Positions 56,166 to 64,000 of a DNA stretch of 64,000 bases are shown one piece after another. The DNA is from Riptortus pedestris (lineage: Eukaryota > Arthropoda > Insecta > Hemiptera > Alydidae), in contig JADPXZ010000007.1 of NCBI GenBank assembly GCA_019009955.1, positions 4,287,501 through 4,351,500 on the forward strand. The letters run 5' to 3'. Within the stretch, counting starts at the first letter, position 1. Every line of letters starts with the position of its first letter. The notes beneath the pieces were generated by a model that saw only the letters and a list, made by a program, of their open reading frames with translations, made no database searches and was not told where the DNA came from. Position numbers and translations under genes: made by a program.

Positions 56166-56560
56166 TTGCAATATATTGCCAAATAACGCCGACGGGCGAT
56201 CTATCGACGAATCAGTTATATTCCAATAATCATTATGTTATATTTACGTAAGAATGCTCATTTCTGCAAATATTTTCAGTATTGCCCACCATTATAATTT
56301 TTTGAAAGTGTTTCAAGTTTATTAGCAATACCAATAGCACAAAGATTAACGTTTTCAATTACACTAAGGATATCCTTTACCCATAACTTAGCATTACTTA
56401 TTGAAGTAGGTAACTTGTCTGTTTCAACATTGTAGCCCTCGCAATTTTCGTTCTATAGGTACCAAACTCGATAAATGAGCCTTTCATGGCAAAGTAAAGA
56501 TCAAGTTCGTGAACGGCTCAAATCGGACTAGGGGGCATTTCGAAAATTCCAAAAGTATGA
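56166..56560. other. Unassigned sequence
   Basis: On the minus strand about 56300-56440 stays open (KLWVKDILSVIENVNLCAIG...), but I recognise no family. Near 56450-56530 the + strand matches the leader of core-B repeats (GGTACCAAACTCGATAAATG). Confidence 0.3.
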
Positions 56561-56940
56561 ACATTTTGGTAAAGAAAGTGGATAGCAGTATTGGTCTGTA
56601 ACTGCTCAGAGAAATAGAATATTCTGAATATCTCCCTTATTATGCATCGAATCGAAATATTGTACATAACTAATCTTATTGCAAATTAAATTTCCTATAA
56701 ATATTGTTATATACATTTATTCTCCATCTTGAATATTAGCCGAGATATTTGCATTTTTCAGTTTTCATCCTTGATCAAAGCCCCACTCCTGCTCGTGTCA
56801 CATAAACAATACTCTGTTATATAATAAACCGCATTATTCCAAGCTTAAATACCAAATATTGTTTTCGAGAAAGACCTTTATTATACGAGATACATGCAAA
56901 TTCATTTTCTGGTGTCATCAAATTTTGATTCTGAAAATTT
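56561..56940 (+). repeat. Core-B repeat with tail
   Basis: GAATATCTCCCTTATTATGC, TAATCTTATTGCAAATTAAA, GAATATTAGCCGAGATATTT, then the AAAGCCCCACTCCTGCTCGT tail. Confidence 0.87.
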
Positions 56941-56953
56941 TTATGATCTAGAG

Positions 56954-58223
56954 CAGGGCTTCTTAAACTATGGGTTCGCGTAGAAAAATTCTGGGGTCAC
57001 GAGAGATAAAAAATACAATTTAACAGAAAATGTTTTTTAACTTGTAAAATTATTGTTATGAAGATAAAATAACAATTATCGTAAATAAATATATCATAAA
57101 ATCTTCTAGTTCGGAAAGATTGCTTGTAGCTGCATTTCTATTAAAAGTATTATAATAACTTGAATAACATTGCTTGTAGCTGCATTTCTATTAAAAGTAT
57201 TATAATAACTTGAATAACATTGCTTGTAGCTGCATTTCTATTAAAAGTATTATAATAACTTGAATAACATTGCTTGTAGCTGCATTTCTATTAAAAGTAT
57301 TATAATAACTTGAAATAACATTGCTTGTAGCTGCATTTCTATTAAAATGTATTATAATAACTTGAATAACATTGCTTGTAGCTGCATTTCTATTAAAAGT
57401 ATTATAATAACTTGAATAACATTGCTTGTAGCTGCATTTCTATTAAAAATATTATAATAAACTTGAATAACATTGCTTGTAGCTGCATTTCTATTAAAAG
57501 TATTATAATAACTTGAATAACATTGCTTGTAGCTGCATTTCTATTAAAAGTATTATAATAACTTGAATAACATTGCTTGTAGCTGCATTTCTATTAAAAA
57601 GTATTATAATAACTTGAATAACATTGCTTGTAGCTGCATTTCTATTAAAAAGTATTATAATAACTTGAATAACATTGCTTGTAGCTGCATTTCTATTAAA
57701 AGTATTATAATAAACTTGAATAACATTGCTTGTAGCTGCATTTCTATTAAAAGTATTATAATAACTTGAATAACATTGCTTGTAGCTGCATTTCTATTAA
57801 AAGTATTATAATAACTTGAATAACATTGCTTGTAGCTGCATTTCTATTAAAAGTATTATAATAACTTGAATAACATTGCTTGTAGCTGCATTTCTATTAA
57901 AAGTATTATAATAACTTGAATAACATTGCTTGTAGCTGCATTTCTATTAAAAGTATTATAATAACTTGAATAACATTGCTTGTAGCTGCATTTCTATTAA
58001 AATGTATTATAATAACTTGAATAACATTTACTATGAATCATTATAATTTTTTGTGCAATTTTTAATTTTAGATTTTTGTATGTTTCAAAACGAATTCTAA
58101 ACTTCTATATTTTCATATGTATATGCATATTGTTACCTAATAAATAAACAATCAAAAAATATTAATTTATTTTTCTTTTATATTTGTATGGGGTCGTAAA
58201 TTACAAAAGTTTAAGAAGCCCTG
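56954..58223. mobile_element. hAT-type non-autonomous element
   Basis: Inverted ends CAGGGCTTCTTAAACTATGG and (reverse complement of the right end) CAGGGCTTCTTAAACTTTTG, followed on both sides by GGGGTC-type subterminal sequence. The flanks ATCTAGAG (56946-56953) and ATCTATAG (58224-58231) are an 8 bp target duplication with one mismatch. CAGGG ends and an 8 bp duplication are hAT features. No transposase: most of the 1.27 kb is a minisatellite. Confidence 0.88.
57119..58027 (+). repeat. 50 bp minisatellite, about 18 copies, inside the hAT-type element
   Basis: Unit ATTGCTTGTAGCTGCATTTC, TATTAAAAGTATTATAATAA, CTTGAATAAC. Copies are nearly identical, and differences are mostly single extra bases in A-runs (for example near 57313, 57345 and 57462). 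The open frame at 57563-57769 reads NNIACSCISIK repeatedly and is a by-product. Confidence 0.96.
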
Positions 58224-58264
58224 ATCTATAGCATACTCGTTATTTAACTATTTCAGTCAACGCG

Positions 58265-58815
58265 AAAGCTAAAACTCCAAATATCTCCGTTATTATGAGC
58301 CTGAGAGTAAAATGTTATAGAACCAATCTTGTTGAACTATTGATGCTCTACAATTGTTCTTATATGCACTTTGGCTTTATCGTAAATATTAACCGAGATA
58401 TTTGCATTTTTTCTTAGTTTAAGGCGTTGCTCAAGGTTAGTATCTCAGACCTCTTCTATTTATTTTAGCTATTCATAACAAAATTCCAAATATCTCCGTT
58501 ATTATGAGCCTGAGAGTAAAATGTTATAGAACCAATCTTGTTGAACTATTGATGCTCTACAATTGTTGTTATATGCACTTTTTCTCTATCGTAAATATTA
58601 ACCTAGATATTAGCGTTTTTCTTTAATAAAGTGTTGCACAAGGTTAGTGTCCCAAACCTAATTTATTTATTTTAGATATTCGTAACAATAATATCCAAAT
58701 TTATTCGTTATTAATGAGTCTGAGAAGTAAAATGTTATAGAACCAAATCTTGTTGAACTATTGATGCTCTACAATTGTTGTTATATGCACTTTTGTCCCT
58801 AGCTTAAAAATTAAA
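58265..58815 (+). repeat. Core-A repeats (three units)
   Basis: Cores near 58278, 58488 and 58690 with spacers of about 85 bp. The third is cut by the Merlin element after GTCCCTAGC. Confidence 0.9.
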
Positions 58816-58824
58816 TGAGTTTTT

Positions 58825-59694
58825 GGGTCTTTTTTACTTAACACATGCGCAGTTAATTTTCTAAGTAAAAGGTGATCACGATAACATATCATTTGATATT
58901 AGATACGCCTACTACCTTGTTGATCATTTATCTTCAGTATACATTCAGGTTAAAAGTTTTAGGGAGTGTTTATTTTTTATTATGAATATTTTAAAACTTA
59001 ATAAAGTTGGTCTATTCCGAAGAAAAAGCTTTTCAATATTTACAGAAGTATGGAGTACTTCACAGAAAGAGAAAGTGTAAAAAAAGGACATTATATGAAG
59101 ATTTATTTCAGCAAAACTAGATCGCCATTTTATCAATGCAAATATGAGAAGTTGTAGGCAATAGAGAAGTTTTCCTCTATGGCTGTACCGGACAGAACAG
59201 CTGAAACATTAACGGAGTGCATAAAAAATTCAATACGACCGGGTACAACAATATACTCAGATTTATGGAGGTCATATAATGGTTTGAAAAAAATTCCAGG
59301 AATGAGGTACAAACATTTTACTGTCAATCATAGTGAAAATTTTGTTGACCCAAAAACAGGTGCACACACTCAAAGAATTGAGTCGCTATGGGCTAGTATA
59401 AAAAGAAGAAACAAAAACGAATGTGGAACTAGAAGAACTTTGTTTGATTCATATCTTTGTGAATTTATATATAGGAGAAGATATGAAAATAGGGACATTT
59501 TTGAATGTATATTGGAATCAATGAGAAACTATTGGCCTCCACAATGAAAAATGTTATTAATTTCATTTATGGTTATATTCATGTTTACTAGAAACCTTGG
59601 TTATGTTTAAATAAACAATTGTTAACAAAAATCTTCACTGTTATTGATATAATAATGAGTTAAATCACTGGCATGTGTTAAGTAAAAAAGACCC
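58825..59694 (+). mobile_element. Merlin (IS1595/ISXO2-like) DNA transposon, internally deleted
   Basis: Inverted ends GGGTCTTTTTTACTTAACAC and (reverse complement of the right end) GGGTCTTTTTTACTTAACAC are identical over at least 24 bp. Flanks GAGTTTTT and GATTTTTT look like an 8 bp target duplication with one mismatch. The transposase fragment identifies the superfamily. The length of 870 bp is shorter than autonomous Merlin elements. Confidence 0.9.
59034..59547 (+). pseudogene. Merlin/ISXO2-like transposase, centre deleted
   Basis: The N-terminal zinc-ribbon piece (59034-59140) reads QYLQKYGVLHRKRKCKK and, after a one-base excess in an A-run, GHYMKIYFSKTRSPFYQCKY. It ends at a stop near 59157. 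The C-terminal piece (59179-59547, 122 residues) starts MAVPDRTAETLTECIKNSIR and contains GTTIYSDLWRSY (second catalytic Asp), HFTVNHSENFVDPKTGAHTQ and RIESLWASIK (catalytic Glu), the ISXO2-like (DDE_Tnp_IS1595) core. The part with the first catalytic Asp is missing between the two pieces, so it is inactive. The C-terminal piece itself has no lesion. Confidence 0.93.
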
Positions 59695-59699
59695 GATTT

Positions 59700-60080
59700 T
59701 TTTTGTGATTTCTTCTTTTCAGCATTTAGTAAGCCCTATCTTTCTGACTTAATTTTTGAGCGGTCACCCATTCAGTTTGTTAGTTGGTTCCAACGGTCCT
59801 TGAATAACGGTCTTGGAGTACATAGCCCCTACAATAGGCTGGACCAGATACATTTTTATTTCCTGGTTGTGAAGGGTTGAGCACAGACAGACAACCAAGA
59901 GGGGTGACCGCTCTAGAAACGGGGTCAACCTCTCTCCTTCAAATTTTTTCATGAATAGCTGATTAGGTCAGGGACGAGGTCAGGAGGGGTTGCTCGGGAC
60001 AACTATCGGCTTCAAGAAGAATTTAGGCATTAAATTCAGCTCCGGGCGAAAACGTATATGAAACGGTTTATTTGAATATA
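59700..60080. other. Unassigned sequence
   Basis: Moderately GC-rich (GGTCAGGGACGAGGTCAGGA). The 62-codon minus-strand frame at 59764-59952 has no family match. Confidence 0.35.
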
Positions 60081-60084
60081 TATG

Positions 60085-60720
60085 GGGGTTGCGATAGAGA
60101 AAAAGTGCATATAACAACAATTGTAGAGCATCAATAGTTCAACAAGATTGGTTCTATAACATTTTACTCTCAGACTCATAATAACGGAACTGAAATAAAT
60201 AGGAAAGTAGACAATATTTCGGTTAATATTTACGATAGAGAAAAAGTGCATATAACAACAATTGTAGAGCATCAATAGTTCAACAAGATTGGTTCTATAA
60301 CATTTTACTCTCAGACTCATAATAACGGAGATATTTGGAATTTTATTTACGAATAACTGAAATAACTAGGAAAAATAGACAATATCTCGGTTAATACTTA
60401 CGATAGAGAAAAAGTGCATATAACAACAATTGTAGAGCATCAATAGTTCAACAAGATTGGTCCTATAACATTTTACTCTCAGACTCATAATAACGGAGAT
60501 ATTTGGAATTTTTGCTAAAATAGATTAGGCCTGAGATACTAAACCGTGTGCAACACTTTATTAAAGAAAAACGCTAATATCTCGGCTAATATTTATGATA
60601 GAGAAAAGTGCATATAACAACAATTGTAGAGCATCAATAGTTCAACAAGATTTGTTCTATAACATTGTACTCTCCGACCCATAATAACGGAGATTTTGAG
60701 AATTTTCGAAATTGTGTTAC
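60085..60720 (-). repeat. Core-A repeats, inverted (four units)
   Basis: GCATCAATAGTTCAACAAGA near 60128, 60271, 60438 and 60632, each with TTTTACTCTCAGACTCATAA or a variant. Spacers are short and differ between units. Confidence 0.9.
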
Positions 60721-61265
60721 TATATCGAAATGTTGTAAGATATTTGAAATATCTCCGTAATTTTGCGTCGGATCCAAAAATTGTATATAACCAATCTTAT
60801 TGCAAATTAAATTTCCTATAAATATTGTTATATACATTTATTCTCTATCTTGAATATTAGCCGAGATATTTGCATTTTTCAGTTTTCATCCTCGAGCAAA
60901 GCCCCACTCCTGCTCGTGTCACATAAACAATACTCTGTTATATAATAAACCGCATTATTCGAAGCTTAAATACCAAATATTGATTTCGAGAGACCTTTAT
61001 TATACGAGATAGATGCAAATAAATTATTCTGATTCATTATATATTACAGTACTAAATATAGTAAATAGTTGCAATAGTCAGATATATTTCAGTAATTGTT
61101 CACCTTTCCGTTGCAGAGTTCATTAAAATTGCCTTCAACATTTCTCCTTAGCATCATGTATTTATTCGCTGTAATATTGCTGCGGTGGTGTTGAGTGTTT
61201 AGCAGGATGCAGATTTTTCTATTGGAGAACTTCACGCTGCGAAATATGCTTCGATTTCTCTTAGT
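60721..61265 (+). repeat. Core-B repeat with long tail
   Basis: AAATATCTCCGTAATTTTGC, AACCAATCTTATTGCAAATT, TCGAGCAAAGCCCCACTCCT, CTGTAATATTGCTGCGGTGG and AGCAGGATGCAGATTTTTCT follow the same order as 45890-46480. Confidence 0.88.
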
Positions 61266-61565
61266 TGAAATCTTATGATGAAATATTTCGAGATATTTTT
61301 CTTCGGACTTTGAGTATTTTAGCCGTTGCTCATTAAAGCCAGCTCCTAGTGATAACGGCTGAGTTACTGATAGCGCTAAATGACTTTCTGAACAGTCTTA
61401 TCTCTCAGCCCCGAAGGAAATAGCGTCAGGCTTACTATCAAATTTATGCCGTGTCCTGCTAGATACACAATATTCCGGGACACTTCTTATCACTCATAAG
61501 TCCGCTATCAACTAGAACAAAGCACCTAGCTAAGTGTTAAATAATACACTGGGAATTTCTTTAGA
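61266..61565. other. Unassigned sequence
   Basis: No coding recognised. Includes CTTATCACTCATAAG, a small palindrome at about 61487. Confidence 0.3.
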
Positions 61566-61843
61566 ATATAAACCGGATTGTCGGAAGAACATATTTGCAT
61601 GTATTTCGTGAAATACAGGTATCTTGAAACCAATATTTGGTATTTTAAGCTTGGAATAATGCGGTTTATTATATAACAGAGTATTGTTTATGTGACACGA
61701 GCAGTAGTGGGGCTTTGCTCGAGGATGAAAACTGAAAAATGCAAATATCTCGGCTAATATTCAAGATAGAGAATAAATGTATATAACAATATTTATAAGG
61801 AAATTTAATTTGCAATAAGATTGGTTATGTACAATTTTTCCTT
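61566..61843 (-). repeat. Core-B repeat with tail, inverted, cut at the end
   Basis: GGAATAATGCGGTTTATTAT, GGGGCTTTGCTCGAGGATGA, AATATCTCGGCTAATATTCA and GGTTATGTACAATTTTTC, then a sudden change to the tRNA-like sequence. Confidence 0.87.
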
Positions 61844-61844
61844 T

Positions 61845-61925
61845 GCCCAGGCGAGAATCGAAACTCGCCAACTCTGGGATAATTTACATTTTAATAAGCT
61901 CTACCACACGAAAAGCGTTGTTACA
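61845..61925 (-). mobile_element. tRNA-like SINE fragment
   Basis: On the minus strand, GTGTGGTAGAGC resembles an A box and GGCGAGTTTCGATTCTCGCC forms a T-arm-like hairpin containing TTCGATT (B-box-like). The acceptor ends do not pair and the T loop is one base too long, so it is not a functional tRNA gene. It interrupts a core-B repeat. Confidence 0.45.
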
Positions 61926-62020
61926 TTATAGCAAACAGCTCAGGCAACCTGAAGCCGAGAGGTTCAGAAGTTGAACAAAACATTTCTGCGACCGGAAAGA
62001 AAAAACAATTTACTCAAATA

Positions 62021-62677
62021 CACTCAACCGCAAAAAAACCGGCCACTTCGTCAATTTTTCTGTCGTATTAAAAGCTAATTTTCAGCAATTTTTCTTTATG
62101 TGGCTTATTCTAGTTATTACAGAGAATTTAGAGTCTAAGTCACATTGAAACTAATCCCTTCAGGATTATGTAAACAATTAGATACAACTCAGATTAGATT
62201 TATTTGTCGTCCAAGTGTTGATCTATTCTAAACTGTTAAGTAGTATTTTTCGCACATTTAAACATCTTTAATTATTAACCGAGGCATTTTCTTTAATTAA
62301 TGTTTTATTTTTTTATTTCGGGTCCAGAATAATGGAGAGTCTTTCAAACTGTAGATGGAAGGCCGGAGCTTACGTTACATTGCCGAAAACGCTTTCGGCT
62401 AGCTCAAGTTCTAACCATTCACTGTAATAAAAATGAAGAAACTAATTTTTTTTTTTAAATGTGATTAATTTAATCTTTTTCTTTTTTTTGTATTTTTTTG
62501 TAAATAATCAATAAAAAATTATTCACTTTCGGCAGATTTTGTTTAAATAACCTATAAGATTAACCAATTTCATTTTAATTAAAAAGATTAATATTACATA
62601 TATATTAAGTATTTCACAAAATTATAGAGACTTAAAATCAACAGTGTCCGAGTTTTTTTTTGTTTTGCGCTTGAGTG
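62021..62677 (-). mobile_element. Tc1-like MITE, copy 4 (complete ends)
   Basis: Left end CACTCAACCGCAAAAAAACC, right end (reverse complement) CACTCAAGCGCAAAACAAAA, with TA at 62019-62020 and 62679-62680. The orientation is opposite to copies 1-3. The + strand carries MESLSNCRWKAGAYVTLPKT, the counterpart of the conserved stretch in copy 3. Confidence 0.87.
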
Positions 62678-62684
62678 GTATATT

Positions 62685-62691
<7 letters not shown>

Positions 62692-62720
<29 letters not shown>
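62692..62720. repeat. (TA)n microsatellite
   Basis: Short TA tract beside the Tc1-like MITE. Confidence 0.9.
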
Positions 62721-62724
<4 letters not shown>

Positions 62725-62754
62725 AATATATATATAGATATAATTTTGAACGTT

Positions 62755-63530
62755 AGCTCAATTTTGGGTCATCTCCTGACTAGGATCGATGGACATTTGA
62801 AGAAATGTTTCTCAAATCCCGTCATGAGTACGACCTCCAATAGCTGATTTCCCTCCAAAAAGGCAAAATATGATAAAAATTTAGCCCGCTTTTCGTTTGT
62901 AGAAATTTATTAAACTTGTATAATGCCTTCAATATATTCTCAATAGCATCATGTAATTTATTCGCTGTAATATTGCTGACGGTGGATGTTGATGTGTTTA
63001 GCAGGATGCAGATTTAAATCTATTGGACAACTTCCCTACCCTGCGGAAATATGCTTAGTTGGATCGCTCTACGTCCTGCATCACTGGCTTTTTATTATTT
63101 TAGTTTTCCAAGCCCATAGTTTGGTTAGTCCGACCTCGGACATGAGCGATCTCATTTAGTAGCTGAGCAGTTATCAGTTAGCTCCTTTCGCCTTATCACT
63201 AAACCATAATGAGCTAGCTACACTACTTACACAGAATACAAATAGATTCTATTCTCAAACTTGTCCCAAACACAATATTTGGTATTTAAGCTTGGAATAA
63301 TGACGGTTTATTATATAACAGAGGTATTGTGTTATGTGTGACACGAGCAAGGATGTGGGGCTTTGCATCGAGGATATGAAAACTGAAAAATGCAAATATC
63401 TCGGCTAATATTCAAGATACAGAATAAATGTATATAACAATACTTATAGTAAATTTAATTTGCAATAAGATTGTTTATATACAAATTTTTGATCTGAGGC
63501 AGAATAAGGAAGATATTTTGAATTATTCTT
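62755..63530 (-). repeat. Core-B repeat and long tail, mixed orientation, error-rich
   Basis: TCAATATATTCTCAATAGCA and GCTGACGGTGGATGTTGATG are in plus orientation (62935-63060). From 63270 the inverted tail and core follow (GGTATTTAAGCTTGGAATAA, ATATCTCGGCTAATATTCAA). Extra single bases are common again. Confidence 0.75.
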
Positions 63531-63554
63531 AGGAATTAGGTCTGTGAAACTAAC

Positions 63555-64000
63555 TTTAAACTATTTTAAAAGAAAAACGCTAATATCTCGGTTAATATTT
63601 ATGTTAGAGAAAGTTGCATATAACAGTGATATAACTCAATTGCTAGAGCAATCAATAAGTTCAACACAAGATTGGTTTCTATCAACATTTTACTCTCAGG
63701 CTTTCATAATGACGGAGGATATTTGGGAATTTTTGTGTATGAATAGCTAAAATAAAAAATAGACAAGGTCTGAAATTACTAACATTTGTGTCTGCAACAC
63801 CTTAAACCACTTTTAAAACTTAGAAAAATGCAAATATCTCGCGTTAATATTTACGATTAGAGAAAAATTGCATATAACAAACAATTGTAGAAGAATCAAT
63901 AGTTCACAAGTTTGGTTCTTTAACATTTTTTACTCTCAGGCTCTTAAATGACGGAGATATTTGAATTTTTGTTAATGAATAGCTAAAAGTAGATTAGGTC
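63555..64000 (-). repeat. Core-A repeats, inverted, running off the window
   Basis: Two units (near 63580-63740 and 63835-63980) with extra bases (GCAATCAATAAGTTCAACAC, AATGACGGAGATATTTGAAT). Confidence 0.82.

Noticed and set aside
57119..58027. CRISPR-like array
   Set aside because: Direct head-to-tail 50 bp repeats with no unique spacers, inside a eukaryotic hAT-type element.
61845..61925. Functional tRNA gene
   Set aside because: Acceptor arms do not pair and the T loop is one base too long. Kept only as a tRNA-like fragment.

Overview
This window is intron-rich, repeat-dominated metazoan DNA. Arthropod is my best inference, because of long (TA)n and (CT)n arrays, mariner, Tigger, Merlin, hAT, Penelope-like and Helitron-like elements, and a tRNA-headed SINE. 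No bacterial gene organisation is present. The only host gene I can support is on the + strand: six consecutive coding exons (2715-2904, 6882-7035, 8007-8115, 15603-15760, 21667-21847, 24059-24239) of an ethanolaminephosphotransferase 1 (EPT1/SELENOI-type) enzyme. The splice phases agree at all five junctions and give about 324 residues. The N-terminal exon(s) must lie upstream of the window. The last exon, which should encode the cytosolic tail, was not found.

Layout. 1-2.7 kb: truncated Tc1-like MITE, then a 2.3 kb polypyrimidine minisatellite that ends 60 bp before the first exon. 2.9-6.9 kb: intron with a broken mariner (3935-5179) and Helitron-like copies. 7-8 kb: a MITE with a terminal hairpin. 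8.2-15.4 kb: a cluster of five Helitron-like copies in alternating orientation. 15.8-17.3 kb: array of a roughly 195 bp repeat (core A), with a duplicated piece of the preceding exon inside it. 17.5-20.3 kb: a Tigger (pogo) element interrupted by a large foldback element. 20.4-22.9 kb: two more Helitron-like copies around an exon. 24.39-24.88 kb: a perfect 16-bp-period A(C)15 array.

24.9-42.4 kb: the same repeat families reappear, but peppered with single-base insertions. This looks like unpolished sequence, and it is bounded by poly-C tracts. It also holds 3.1 kb and 1.7 kb CT-rich blocks, a roughly 185 bp tandem array (36.3-37.3 kb) and a SINE. 41.5-43.1 kb: a tandem array that crosses the quality boundary. 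43.4-44.1 kb: opposed CT and GA tracts. 44.4-47 kb: array of a long (650-780 bp) repeat carrying core B. 47.9-50.1 kb: core-A arrays. 50.1-52.0 kb: a Penelope-like element with a head-to-head inverted copy. 52.2-55.1 kb: CT blocks and core-B repeats. 55.9-56.2 kb: a LINE remnant. 56.95-58.22 kb: a hAT-type element carrying an 18-copy 50 bp minisatellite. 58.83-59.69 kb: a deleted Merlin element. 60-64 kb: core A/B repeats, a tRNA-like SINE fragment and a complete Tc1-like MITE.

Every transposase or reverse transcriptase seen is broken. The least explained structure is the core A/B repeat. Two diverged subfamilies keep the same roughly 16 bp inverted ends and the same internal blocks, in both orientations, dozens of times. 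The other observation worth testing is the partial exon duplication at 16119-16174, whose changes are biased towards synonymous sites.
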